A DNA stretch of 64,000 bases, from the NCBI GenBank assembly GCA_910574255.1, contig CAJTAK010000004.1, forward strand, positions 276,077 through 340,076, given 5' to 3'. The notes below the pieces were generated by a model. It did no database searches and was not told the origin of the DNA. It saw nothing but the letters and a program-made list of their open reading frames with translations. Positions 1-10,546 of the stretch are shown one piece after another. Each line of letters begins with the position of its first letter. The stretch's first letter is position 1. The stretch comes from Clostridia bacterium (lineage in GTDB: Bacteria > Bacillota > Clostridia > Lachnospirales > Lachnospiraceae). The position numbers were made by a program, and so were the translations under genes.

Positions 1-1250
1 GCGGAATCCAATCCCCAGTATACCTTTACGATACGCAAGGTTGCCTGAGATACGGGCTCGGAAATATCACCACCTGGCGGTGAAACGGCACCGATTACGG
101 ACAGAGCGCCCACACGGGAATCCTTTCCAAGGGAAACCACACGTCCTGCACGCTCATAGAACTGTGCCAGACGGGATCCTAAGTAAGCCGGATATCCCTC
201 CTCACCAGGCATCTCCTCCAGACGTCCGGACATCTCACGGAGAGCCTCGGCCCAACGGGAGGTGGAGTCTGCCATCAATGCTACGGAATAACCCATATCA
301 CGGAAGTACTCCGCAATGGTAATACCTGTATAGATAGATGCCTCACGAGCCGCAACGGGCATGTCGGAGGTATTGGCAATCAGCACGGTACGCTCCATCA
401 GCGAACGGCCTGTCTTCGGGTCTTTCAGTTCCGGGAACTCGTTCAGTACGTCCGTCATCTCATTTCCGCGCTCGCCGCAGCCGATGTAAACTACGATATC
501 AGCCTCGGCCCACTTTGCAAGCTGATGCTGGATAACCGTCTTGCCGGAACCGAAAGGTCCGGGGACGGCTGCCACACCGCCCTTGGCAATGGGGAAGAGT
601 CCGTCTACTACACGCTGGCCGGTAATCAGAGGCATCTCCGGCGGCAGCTTCTCCTGGTAAGGACGGCCCTTACGAACGGGCCAGCGCTGCAGCATGGTCA
701 GCTCCTTGTCGCCATCTTCCGTAGTAACAACCGCTACTACCTCTTCTACCGTAAATTCTCCGGCTTTGATCTCTTTCACTTTACCGGAAGTTCCATAAGG
801 AACCATGATCTTCTGTACTACGGATGCTGTCTCCTGTACGGTTCCCAGCACATCGCCAGGCTCCACCTCATCGCCTACCTTGGCAACAGGTACAAAGTTC
901 CACTTCAGATCACGCTTTAAGGAGGGAACCTCCACACCACGCTTTAAGTTATTTCCTGACAGCTTCATAATGTCATCCAGCGGACGCTGAATTCCATCAT
1001 AGATGCTGCTGATAAGTCCCGGTCCTAATTCTACGGACATGGGTACATTCATGGACTCTACAGGTTCGCCAGGTCCAAGTCCGGATGTTTCCTCGTATAC
1101 CTGAACAGACGCCTCGTCCCCATGCATCTCTATGATCTCGCCAATCAAACGCTGGTTGCTGACACGAACCACGTCGAACATGTTCGCATCCCGCATTCCG
1201 CTTGCGATGACCAGCGGTCCTGCTACTTTCTTTATTGTTCCTATACTCAT
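1..1250 (-). CDS. ntpA: V-type ATP synthase catalytic subunit A, C-terminus cut by window edge
   Basis: Catalytic nucleotide-binding subunit of the cytoplasmic V1 head, which couples ATP hydrolysis or synthesis to ion movement through the membrane sector. The frame opens at ATG 1248-1250 ([13 protein letters not shown]) and stays open to base 1, giving about 416 of the usual 590 residues. The Walker A motif GPFGSGKT lies near residue 230, followed by the A-subunit segments [24 protein letters not shown] and GAVSPPGGD. The long non-homologous insert before the P-loop separates it from F-type alpha/beta subunits. It is the last visible gene of the operon; subunits B and D are expected beyond the left edge. 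Confidence 0.97.
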   Translation of the reverse strand, partial: MSIGTIKKVAGPLVIASGMRDANMFDVVRVSNQRLIGEIIEMHGDEASVQVYEETSGLGPGEPVESMNVPMSVELGPGLISSIYDGIQRPLDDIMKLSGNNLKRGVEVPSLKRDLKWNFVPVAKVGDEVEPGDVLGTVQETASVVQKIMVPYGTSGKVKEIKAGEFTVEEVVAVVTTEDGDKELTMLQRWPVRKGRPYQEKLPPEMPLITGQRVVDGLFPIAKGGVAAVPGPFGSGKTVIQHQLAKWAEADIVVYIGCGERGNEMTDVLNEFPELKDPKTGRSLMERTVLIANTSDMPVAAREASIYTGITIAEYFRDMGYSVALMADSTSRWAEALREMSGRLEEMPGEEGYPAYLGSRLAQFYERAGRVVSLGKDSRVGALSVIGAVSPPGGDISEPVSQATLRIVKVYWGLDS

Positions 1251-1274
1251 TTGGACGAATCACCCACTTTCTAT

Positions 1275-1595
1275 TTAATTATTACTGAATAAAATATCCG
1301 ATCCAACTGCCTGTTCTACGGATTTGCGAACGCTCTCGATTCCCTTGCCTGTATTGCCGGACACACCGGGAATCAGAATCACTGCGGGAACTACCTGCTC
1401 CCGAAGCTTTTCAATCTCGTGTTCTATCTGGGCTGCCAGACTCTCCGTAATGTAGATCACGGCGTACTCGCCGCCGGCCAATTGGTGCAGCTTTTTTGCG
1501 GCCTCAGCAGGGTCTGTCACCGGAAATGTATCAAGACCCAGCGTAGCAAAGCCATAAATGCTGTCGTAATCTCCCAGCACTGCAATCCTATACAT
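1275..1595 (-). CDS. ntpG: V-type ATP synthase subunit F
   Basis: Small central-stalk subunit of V1 (NtpG in the Enterococcus hirae naming), 106 residues, a normal size. It begins MYRIAVLGDYDSIYGFATLG, the typical Rossmann-like start of the family, and contains the segment YAVIYITE followed by VPAVILIPG. It starts inside the end of the subunit C gene (8-bp overlap) and lies 24 bp before subunit A, as expected for translationally coupled V-ATPase genes. Role assigned from sequence and position; confidence high. Confidence 0.95.
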   Translation of the reverse strand: MYRIAVLGDYDSIYGFATLGLDTFPVTDPAEAAKKLHQLAGGEYAVIYITESLAAQIEHEIEKLREQVVPAVILIPGVSGNTGKGIESVRKSVEQAVGSDILFSNN

Positions 1596-2559
1596 ACATC
1601 TCCCTTACCCTTTCCCGGATGGAATCATCCGACAAGCCGTTCAACTTTCCGGACAGGATAATTCTTACCGTTTTGATCTCATTTTCCCGGGCCAGTGCAT
1701 AAGCCACAATGGGTCCTACGGAAAATGAATTGTATTTCTGAGGACGGATGGTATAGATAATCCGGTTGTCGCACCAGCGCTCAAAGGCCGAGGGCGATAC
1801 TGCCAAAGCCTCCGCACCCTCCGCATAGTCCGTGCCTGCCAGGTAGTCCCGAATGGCTTCCGGGCCCCCAAGAGCCGCATGAGCCAGCGCTTCTACATCC
1901 AGGGTGTCACAGGGAGCCAGTGCTCTCCTCATAAATTCTAATGATTTTGCGGTTTTCTGTGAGCGAACTGCAATCTTGATATCGGCTACGGCTACGGTAG
2001 ATTCCGCATAATTACGGATCACTTCATCCTTTGCCGCCTTGCCTGCCTGATAGATGGCATCAAGGGTCGCCCGATCTACAATCACATCACAAAGCTGACC
2101 ATCCCTTGTATGGAGCAAGGTCTCAAAGGCCTCTGCAGCGGCATCAGCCATATACTCCGGAAGACTTGCAAAATCCCTGCTTCTTACTGCTTCCAGGATC
2201 GTTTCCGCCGAAGGCTCCGTATCCTTATAAAAGATACTGGAGCTGTGTCCTTCCGTGCACACTTCCTTAATAGCCGCTTTCAGGTTATGAAATACATTGG
2301 GATAATCCAGAATGCCAAACACCGACATGTCGCTTACAAGCTCCCGGATATCCTCCCACGTTTTCTCCCGCTCTCTGGTCAGAATCTTCTCCGCATCCAT
2401 TGGAGTATCCGAATCTCCCCAGCCCTTCTCCTGCAAAAACTGCAGGCAGTTCTCATAGGTTTTACGGGCCAGCAGCTGCTCAATGGCAGCTGCGGAGAAA
2501 AGGGTTAACTCCTTGGAACGAATTCGCGCAACCGCATAGGTATATTCCAAATCAGACAT
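1588..2559 (-). CDS. ntpC: V-type ATP synthase subunit C
   Basis: Socket subunit (C/d type) that joins the central rotor stalk to the membrane K ring. It has 323 residues, is mostly helical, and contains the family-like stretches YAVARIRSKELTLFSAA at the N-terminus and NRIIYTIRPQKYNSFSVGPIVAY near the C-terminus. It lies between subunits E and F in the E. hirae order and overlaps subunit F by 8 bp. No signal peptide or membrane segment is seen, in keeping with a peripheral stalk protein. Confidence 0.95.
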   Translation of the reverse strand: MSDLEYTYAVARIRSKELTLFSAAAIEQLLARKTYENCLQFLQEKGWGDSDTPMDAEKILTREREKTWEDIRELVSDMSVFGILDYPNVFHNLKAAIKEVCTEGHSSSIFYKDTEPSAETILEAVRSRDFASLPEYMADAAAEAFETLLHTRDGQLCDVIVDRATLDAIYQAGKAAKDEVIRNYAESTVAVADIKIAVRSQKTAKSLEFMRRALAPCDTLDVEALAHAALGGPEAIRDYLAGTDYAEGAEALAVSPSAFERWCDNRIIYTIRPQKYNSFSVGPIVAYALARENEIKTVRIILSGKLNGLSDDSIRERVREMYV

Positions 2560-2580
2560 TTTCTAACCTCCTTATGCGTG

Positions 2581-3174
2581 TTATGCGAACAACTCCTGGT
2601 GGATCTTATCCTGCAGCGTATCTCTCTGGGTGTTGAACAACGCACGGAATGTACAGTTCTCCTCAATACCGCCGTATACCAGGATAAATCCGTTTTCTAT
2701 TTCTTTGCTTTCCTTCTTAAGGGTCAGGCTGCCGCCCTTCTTAGCGGCAATATCGGAAATCTCTTTCTCAAACCCAGCAGGAATGCGATTTAAGTCTGCT
2801 GCGGAAAAATAGATCTCTCCGCTTTCAGACAATGTAAACTTCTCAAGCATCTTCCGAATCATATCAAAATATGCTTTCTCGTCCATTGTATTCAGAGATG
2901 CATATGCCTTTTCCAGAATGGAGGCAATCACTTCCTGCTTTGCCTGCAAAATAGCGGTTCTGCGCTGCAGGTCTGCGGAGGATTTTACACGCTCCAGGTA
3001 ATTGGCGGCATCTGTCTCTGACTGCTCTAAGCTTTGCTCAATCAGCTTTTCCGCTTCCGCCTTTGCTTCTGAGACGATCTTGTCAGCTTCTTCCTTTGCC
3101 CCGTTTACACGGCTTTCGGCTTCCGCTTTTGCCTCATCCACAATCTGGCTTACCATTTTCTCTAATCCAGTCAT
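2581..3174 (-). CDS. ntpE: V-type ATP synthase subunit E
   Basis: Peripheral-stalk subunit that, with the coiled-coil partner encoded at 5857-6165, holds the V1 head against the rotor. The first 80 or so residues are an Ala/Glu/Lys-rich coiled coil (VDEAKAEAESRVNGAKEEA); a globular domain follows. ATG 3172-3174 is preferred over the in-frame TTG one codon upstream, because AAGGAG then sits about 9 bases away; this gives 197 residues. Lies 21 bp before subunit C. Confidence 0.95.
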   Translation of the reverse strand: MTGLEKMVSQIVDEAKAEAESRVNGAKEEADKIVSEAKAEAEKLIEQSLEQSETDAANYLERVKSSADLQRRTAILQAKQEVIASILEKAYASLNTMDEKAYFDMIRKMLEKFTLSESGEIYFSAADLNRIPAGFEKEISDIAAKKGGSLTLKKESKEIENGFILVYGGIEENCTFRALFNTQRDTLQDKIHQELFA

Positions 3175-3212
3175 CAATCAGCTCTCCTTCTCTCGGATTT
3201 TTATCTTATTAC

Positions 3213-5710
<2,498 letters not shown>

Positions 5711-5784
5711 ATACATCCCTCCTTTCATTGACTTATCCACGCCCCTTGGATATACAGGGATACCCGCAGGGTGTTTCATTAATT

Positions 5785-5801
5785 CGCCCAGTTTTTGGGC
5801 G
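5785..5801 (-). other. Small stem-loop in the 146-bp gap between ntpF and ntpI
   Basis: Perfect 6-bp stem CGCCCA/TGGGCG with a 5-base loop. The gap 5711-5856 holds no convincing gene, only this and weaker GC-rich hairpins. With no T-run after it, it is more likely an mRNA processing or stability element than a terminator. Function is inferred. Confidence 0.4.
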
Positions 5802-5856
5802 TACGGGGTTACCTCATCTTTTGGGGCACTCCTCTTTTGGGCCTACGCAGCTCTCT

Positions 5857-6165
5857 TTAGATCAGCCCGGAGGTTACGGCTTGTACCGCTTTTTCTTCCT
5901 CCTGTGCCGCAAGGGCTTTCAATGCGTCGGCTTCTTTCTGTGCTTTGGCGGCCGCCTCTTCCATGAGCTTGCTGCCGGTCTCCTTAGCCTCCTGCATACG
6001 CATAGCCCCCTTTTCCTTAGCCTGTGCCGCAGCCTTCTCCTGAACCTCTTTGGCCTCTTCTTTCGCCTGGGCGATTAGTTTTTCGCTCTGTTCCTGGGCT
6101 TCCTTAAGAATCGCCTCTGCCTGGGCTTCCGCTTCCTTCACAGCTTGAACTGCTTCTTGAACCAC
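5857..6165 (-). CDS. ntpF: V-type ATPase peripheral-stalk coiled-coil subunit (NtpF / H type)
   Basis: Partner of subunit E in the peripheral stalk. It has 102 residues and is almost wholly Ala/Glu/Lys/Gln coiled coil (QVEKAA-type heptads through residues 5-95), with no membrane segment. The start must be GTG 6163-6165, because the codon just before it in frame is TGA; AGGTGGTGAT upstream serves as ribosome binding site. First gene of the operon, matching ntpF of E. hirae. Low-complexity sequence makes the family call depend partly on position. Confidence 0.85.
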   Translation of the reverse strand: MVQEAVQAVKEAEAQAEAILKEAQEQSEKLIAQAKEEAKEVQEKAAAQAKEKGAMRMQEAKETGSKLMEEAAAKAQKEADALKALAAQEEEKAVQAVTSGLI

Positions 6166-6226
6166 TCAATCACCACCTGTTCTCTTTCAATATCATGTAA
6201 TAGAATACTCTTACATACACCCTTAA

Positions 6227-6255
6227 ATATTAGCATTTCTTCTTTATCAAGTCAA
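6227..6255 (-). promoter_or_regulatory. Sigma-A promoter of the V-ATPase operon
   Basis: Reading the minus strand: -35 TTGACT (6250-6255), 17-bp spacer, extended -10 TGC-TAATAT (6227-6232). It lies about 60 bp before the GTG of ntpF, and no other promoter as good is seen in this gap. Confidence 0.8.
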
Positions 6256-6347
6256 TGTGTAAAACAACAATTTTGTCTGATATTTCCCTCATTTTTACTT
6301 GATTTAACAATATTTTTGCAATCAAAGTCACAATTAAAGTACTCATA

Positions 6348-6382
6348 TTGTCTTGAACCCAAAACACAAAGTATGATATGAT
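6348..6382 (+). promoter_or_regulatory. Probable promoter of the Na+/amino acid symporter gene
   Basis: Two overlapping readings: TTGTCT (6348-6353), 18 bp, TATGAT (6372-6377); or TTGAAC (6353-6358), 18 bp, TATGAT (6377-6382). Both -10 boxes match well and the -35 boxes are mediocre. It sits about 50 bp before the start codon. Confidence 0.55.
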
Positions 6383-6427
6383 GAAATTCAATCTGTTATT
6401 CAAAAATTTGAAAGAAAGATATGAGGA

Positions 6428-7819
6428 ATGAATACGATGCTACAGACTATTACAGACATCAACAGCGCAGTCAATAATATTGTCTGGGGAATCCCGGCCA
6501 TGGTCTGCATTATCGGCGTAGGACTTTATTTAAGCTGCCGTATCCATTTTATCCAATTCCGCAAGTTCGGTCACACCTTTCGGGTAACTATCGGAAAGCT
6601 CTTTGCCCGTTCAGATGCCGCCGAGGGATCCGTTACGCCTTTCCAGGCGGTCTGTACCGCACTTGCCGCCACCGTAGGCACGGGTAATATCGCCGGCGTG
6701 GCCGGTGCTATCGCTATCGGAGGCCCGGGAGCCGTATTCTGGATGTGGGTTTCCGCCCTCCTTGGAATGTGTACGAAGTTTTCCGAAGTAACTCTGGCAG
6801 TTCATTTTCGTGAAAAGAACGAACACGGAGACTGGGTCGGCGGACCTATGTATTACATAAAAAACGGGCTTGGGCCCCGGTGGAGATGGCTGGCCGTGAT
6901 ATTTTCTATTCTGGGGGTTCTTACCGTATTTGGCACGGGAAATGCCACACAGGTTAACACAATCACTACGGCTGTTAATACCGCCCTTTTGAATTATAAT
7001 ATTGTTTCCGAAGCTTCTCTGGGCACCCTTAATCTGATTATCGGTATTGTGATTATGATTTTGGTTGCTTTGATTCTTCTGGGCGGCATAAAGAGAATCG
7101 GCCGTGTTACGGAGCGTCTGGTTCCATTTATGGCCGTATTTTATATTATTCTGGCTATTGGCGTGATTCTGATTCATATTCAAAATGTTCCCGGCGTATT
7201 TGCTTCTATTTTTCAGGGTGCCTTTTCACCCTCCGCTGTTACAGGCGGCGCTGTTGGGACTATGTTTCTCAGCTTGAAAAATGGTGTTTCCCGGGGTATT
7301 TTTTCCAACGAAGCAGGCCTTGGTACCGGCTCTATCGCTCATGCGGCGGCGGATACGAAAGATCCGGTTAAGCAGGGATATTTCGGCATTTTTGAAGTGT
7401 TTACAGATACGATTATTATCTGTACGACTACGGCCTTGGTTATTCTCTGCAGCGGCGTTCCTGTGGGCTATGGGGCGGCAGCCGGTGCCGAACTGACTAT
7501 CAGCGGCTTTACCGCAACTTATGGAAACTGGGTGTCCATTTTTACCGCTGTGGCTCTTTGCTGTTTTGCTTTTTCCACGATTCTTGGGTGGGGGCTTTAC
7601 GGAACACGGTGTATTGAGTTTTTGCTGGGTTCCAGGGCAAATAAGCCCTTTATGCTGGTGTATTCCGCTGTTGCCATTCTTGGAGCTACCGTGAATCTGG
7701 GACTTCTCTGGAGTATTGCAGATACCTTCAACGGATTAATGTCAATTCCCAACCTGGTTGCTTTGTTCCTGCTGGGAGGAACCATGGTGAAATTGGTGAA
7801 GGATGCGGATAAGAAATAG
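6428..7819 (+). CDS. Sodium:alanine (AGCS) family symporter
   Basis: Polytopic inner-membrane carrier, 463 residues with about ten to eleven helices, which takes up alanine or glycine with Na+. The family signature is clear: VGTGNIAGVAGAIAIGGPGA and MWVSALLGMCTKFSEV, then HFREKNEHGDWVGGPMYYI, and NEAGLGTGSIAHAAA in the C-terminal half. ATG 6428 is used, but GAGG lies only one base before it; ATG 6437, three codons later, has better spacing and may be the true start. Divergent from the V-ATPase operon. Exact substrate cannot be told from sequence. Confidence 0.93.
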   Translation: MNTMLQTITDINSAVNNIVWGIPAMVCIIGVGLYLSCRIHFIQFRKFGHTFRVTIGKLFARSDAAEGSVTPFQAVCTALAATVGTGNIAGVAGAIAIGGPGAVFWMWVSALLGMCTKFSEVTLAVHFREKNEHGDWVGGPMYYIKNGLGPRWRWLAVIFSILGVLTVFGTGNATQVNTITTAVNTALLNYNIVSEASLGTLNLIIGIVIMILVALILLGGIKRIGRVTERLVPFMAVFYIILAIGVILIHIQNVPGVFASIFQGAFSPSAVTGGAVGTMFLSLKNGVSRGIFSNEAGLGTGSIAHAAADTKDPVKQGYFGIFEVFTDTIIICTTTALVILCSGVPVGYGAAAGAELTISGFTATYGNWVSIFTAVALCCFAFSTILGWGLYGTRCIEFLLGSRANKPFMLVYSAVAILGATVNLGLLWSIADTFNGLMSIPNLVALFLLGGTMVKLVKDADKK

Positions 7820-7971
7820 CTAGAAAATTTATACTTGAAAGATTATTTGTTATTCCCGACAATGTATTTGTTAAAAGTTCTCTTGAATTTTACCAAATCA
7901 CTGTGGGGAATTTTTTATTTCAAATTATATCAAACATATAAAACCGCACTGTCGCAACTTATAAAAAGAAC

Positions 7972-7999
7972 TTGATTTTCTTTCATAAAGTAGTAAAAT
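7972..7999 (+). promoter_or_regulatory. Probable promoter of the tRNA-Ala/tRNA-Val unit
   Basis: TTGATT (7972-7977), 16-bp spacer, TAAAAT (7994-7999), about 54 bp before tRNA-Ala. The stretch 7820-7971 upstream is AT-rich and shows no gene or clear terminator for the symporter. Confidence 0.5.
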
Positions 8000-8052
8000 A
8001 GAATTTGCAGATGACAATGCTTGGATTATGTCTGAGCCGTCATGTGCACAAT

Positions 8053-8125
8053 GGGCTCGTGGCTCAGTTGGGAGAGCGCTGCGTTCGCAACGCAGAGGTC
8101 GAGGGTTCGAATCCCTTCGGGTCCA
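8053..8125 (+). tRNA. tRNA-Ala (anticodon CGC)
   Basis: Full 73-nt cloverleaf. The acceptor stem GGGCTCG/CGGGTCC carries the G3-U70 pair that identifies alanine tRNA; the anticodon loop TTCGCAA gives CGC (codon GCG). The T loop TTCGAAT is intact, the discriminator is A, and CCA is not encoded. This is a rare-type isoacceptor that supplements wobble reading. Confidence 0.96.
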
Positions 8126-8221
8126 GTCGCCGTACTAAGGGGTCTCACATTCGTAGGAGGACTTTTTAGTGCCTGCACCAAAGAAGAAGTCTGACGCAAA
8201 GGCAGATTTTTTGGTCATATC

Positions 8222-8295
8222 GGAAGCATAGCTCAGCTGGGATGAGCGTTCGCCTCACACGCGAGAGGTCATGGGTTCGAGCCCCATTGCTTCCA
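8222..8295 (+). tRNA. tRNA-Val (anticodon CAC)
   Basis: Full 74-nt cloverleaf with acceptor stem GGAAGCA/TGCTTCC, anticodon stem TTCGC/GCGAG, and loop CTCACAC giving anticodon CAC (codon GTG). T arm ATGGG-TTCGAGC-CCCAT is perfect. Discriminator A; CCA not encoded. Lies 96 bp after tRNA-Ala and probably shares its transcript. Confidence 0.95.
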
Positions 8296-8306
8296 TAATC
8301 ATATTG

Positions 8307-8342
8307 AAAAATCCGCAGGTGTCGTAGTACTGCGGATTTTTT
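8307..8342. terminator. Bidirectional terminator between tRNA-Val and larC
   Basis: Perfect stem ATCCGCAG/CTGCGGAT extended by A/T pairs, with an A-run before it and a T-run after it. It can stop the tRNA transcript on the plus strand and the lar operon, which ends at 8399, on the minus strand. Confidence 0.88.
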
Positions 8343-8398
8343 GTTTTCACATTTTCGTGAACTGTGGATACGGAAAATTGTTCCCAAAATCACAGCTT

Positions 8399-9643
8399 TT
8401 ATTTTGTTATCTGCCCCTTTATAGCCTGATACATTTCCTCATAACCCATCCCCTGCTCTTTCGCAAGCTTCTTCACGCTCTCATACTCCGGATAGCGCAT
8501 CTCCTTCCCGCCAAACAGACACACCTTTGCTTTCGCCTTCCCATAAGGCGTAGATACCTCCTCTATCCTGCGCTCCAGGCTTTCCCGCTTCACAGGATAA
8601 CGGCGTACTCCAATCGTAGTCGTCTCTCGGAATAAAATAGCATTCATCTTTTCAATCTGCTCCTCATCACAGAGCACAGAGATCTGATATGCCGGCCGGT
8701 TCTTTTTCATATAAATGGGAGTAAAAAATGCATCTCTGGCCCCGGCCTCCAAAAGACATTCCAGACAATAGCCCATAACCTCCCCGGAGCAGTCGTCAAT
8801 ATTGCTTTCCAACATCCAGAGCCTTTCTCCCGGCTGCCGCTCTTCTTTAATAAGCATAGCTCTCAGCACATTGGCCCTTGGAAATTCCTTTTTTCCGGCT
8901 CCCAGGCCGATTTTTTCAATCGTGAATTTCTCCGGCTTCTTTCCCTCTGACAGCGCCGCAATGGCGGCTCCCGTGGGCGTCACCATCTCGCCCTGCTGCT
9001 CCGTCTGCTTAAGGGTAAGCCCATGGCCGGATGCTATCTCAAGTACCGCCGGAACAGGAACCGGCAATATTCCGTGCTGGCAGTGCACATGCCCCTGTCC
9101 TTCCCAAATATCCGAAGCAACAACTCTGTCTACGTTAAGCTCCTCCATGCATGCCGCAGCAGACACAATATCCACAATAGAGTCCACGGCCCCCACCTCA
9201 TGAAAATGAACTTCATCTGCCGGACGGCCGTGAACCTTTCCTTCCGCTTCCGCCACAATCCGGAACATCTGCTTTGACAGCTCCAGTACTCTTGGCTTCA
9301 AGCCTGCCCCATCCAGCATCTGTTCAATATCTCTCCAAGTCCGATGGGCATGTGCATGGGGACCATGAGCATGGTGATGTTCTTCTCCATGCTCATGATG
9401 ATGCGCATGCTCATGATGCACATGAGCCCCTTTCTCTTCTTCCAAAATCACGTCAAAATCACAGGCATCCAGCCCGGATTTCTGTACTCTTCCAATCCGT
9501 ATCTCATAGCCGTCCAGGGGTAATTGTGCCAGCGTATGCCGCAAATTTTCCTCCGTAGCTCCCAGATCAAGCAGCGCTGCCACCGTCATATCTCCGCTGA
9601 TTCCCGAACGGCATTCCAGATACAAAGTTTTCTTTTCTTCCAT
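8399..9643 (-). CDS. larC: LarC, nickel-pincer cofactor nickel insertion protein
   Basis: CTP-dependent cyclometallase that inserts nickel into the pyridinium dithiocarboxylate mononucleotide, the last step in making the LarA cofactor. 414 residues from ATG 9641-9643, preceded by GGAGGAATTAT. The N-terminus has the LarC start LYLECRSGISGDMTVAALLDLGA; residues 74-100 are a histidine-rich stretch with 15 His in 27, a likely nickel reservoir; then VHFHEVGAVDSIVDIV. It is one unbroken frame covering both halves that are split by a programmed frameshift in Lactobacillus plantarum. Last gene of the lar group. Confidence 0.94.
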   Translation of the reverse strand: MEEKKTLYLECRSGISGDMTVAALLDLGATEENLRHTLAQLPLDGYEIRIGRVQKSGLDACDFDVILEEEKGAHVHHEHAHHHEHGEEHHHAHGPHAHAHRTWRDIEQMLDGAGLKPRVLELSKQMFRIVAEAEGKVHGRPADEVHFHEVGAVDSIVDIVSAAACMEELNVDRVVASDIWEGQGHVHCQHGILPVPVPAVLEIASGHGLTLKQTEQQGEMVTPTGAAIAALSEGKKPEKFTIEKIGLGAGKKEFPRANVLRAMLIKEERQPGERLWMLESNIDDCSGEVMGYCLECLLEAGARDAFFTPIYMKKNRPAYQISVLCDEEQIEKMNAILFRETTTIGVRRYPVKRESLERRIEEVSTPYGKAKAKVCLFGGKEMRYPEYESVKKLAKEQGMGYEEMYQAIKGQITK

Positions 9644-9704
9644 ATAATTCCTCCGTCTTAGCTTCATAATCATTGCAGGATACACCTTTATCTTTTAATG
9701 GCTG

Positions 9705-10463
9705 CTATCCGTTCCTCAAGCCTCCAACTGCCAGGCGGTTAATCTGTGTCGCCACATAAGCCGCTCCATAGCCGTTGTCTATATTTACCACCGTAATCCC
9801 ATTGGCACAGGAATTCAGCATAGTCAGCAGTGCCGAAAGGCCATGGAAGCTCGCCCCGTAGCCCACGGAAGTAGGCACCGCAATCACCGGCACCTCCACA
9901 AGCCCGGCAACCACACCGGCCAATGCCCCCTCCATACCCGCAACCGCAATCACACAGTTTGCGCCTTCAAAGGCATCCATATTGGAGAGAAGACGGTGAA
10001 TCCCCGCCACTCCCACATCAAAGAGCCTTACTACCTGTGTACCAAAAAACTCTGCTGTCTGCGCCGCTTCTTCCGCCACCGGCACATCCGCCGTTCCTCC
10101 TGTACATACAATAATTTTTCCGATTTTTTCTTTTTCCCTTTTTTCCACCTTAAGTATCTTGGAGATGGAATCAAAAACCGCCTCCGGCACCGCTTCCCGT
10201 ACCGCTTCATACTGTTCCCGGCTTGCCCTGGTTCCCAGAACATCTATCCCTTCCCCTGTCAGGGTTTGATAAATTCTAACCAGATGCTCTGTTGCCTTGC
10301 CGCTGCAATAAATAACCTCCTCAAAGCCTTGCCGGAGCTTTCTATGATGATCCAGCTTCGCAAAGCCCAGGTCTTCATAGGGAAGATTCTTTAATTGTTT
10401 TTCTGCCGCTTCTATAGTGACGCTTCCTTCCTTTACCTGCTGCAGCAATTCCGTCACATTCAT
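9705..10463 (-). CDS. larB: LarB, pyridinium-3,5-biscarboxylate mononucleotide synthase
   Basis: Carboxylates and hydrolyses nicotinic acid adenine dinucleotide in the first step of nickel-pincer cofactor synthesis. 252 residues. The C-terminal half is an AIR-carboxylase-like domain with CTGGTADVPVAEEAA and a glycine-rich end GYGASFHGLSALLTMLNSCA; C219 lies where L. plantarum LarB has its reactive Cys221. ATG 10461-10463 follows GGAGGCGGAATATAT. Sits 61 bp before larC and downstream of larE. Confidence 0.94.
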   Translation of the reverse strand: MNVTELLQQVKEGSVTIEAAEKQLKNLPYEDLGFAKLDHHRKLRQGFEEVIYCSGKATEHLVRIYQTLTGEGIDVLGTRASREQYEAVREAVPEAVFDSISKILKVEKREKEKIGKIIVCTGGTADVPVAEEAAQTAEFFGTQVVRLFDVGVAGIHRLLSNMDAFEGANCVIAVAGMEGALAGVVAGLVEVPVIAVPTSVGYGASFHGLSALLTMLNSCANGITVVNIDNGYGAAYVATQINRLAVGGLRNG

Positions 10464-10502
10464 ATATATTCCGCCTCCGATTCTCTTTCAGTTCCATTTT
10501 AA

Positions 10503-10536
10503 ACACACACCATATGCAATCGCTTATGGTGTGTGT
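10503..10536. repeat. 34-bp inverted repeat between larE and larB
   Basis: Perfect 12-bp arms ACACACACCATA/TATGGTGTGTGT around a 10-base spacer. It begins 10 bp after the larE stop. There is no adequate T-run on either strand, so it could be a regulator site or an intercistronic RNA hairpin that adjusts LarB/LarC levels. Confidence 0.75.
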
Positions 10537-10546
10537 ACAAATCTGC

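Noticed and set aside
5711..5779. N-terminal extension of the V-ATPase subunit I frame (MKHPAGIPVYPRG...)
   Set aside because: AAAGGAGG fits ATG 5710 and the extension has no family likeness.
6611..7183. 190-codon minus-strand frame inside the symporter gene
   Set aside because: Composition is the complement of a membrane-protein gene, and the plus-strand frame is clearly the real one.
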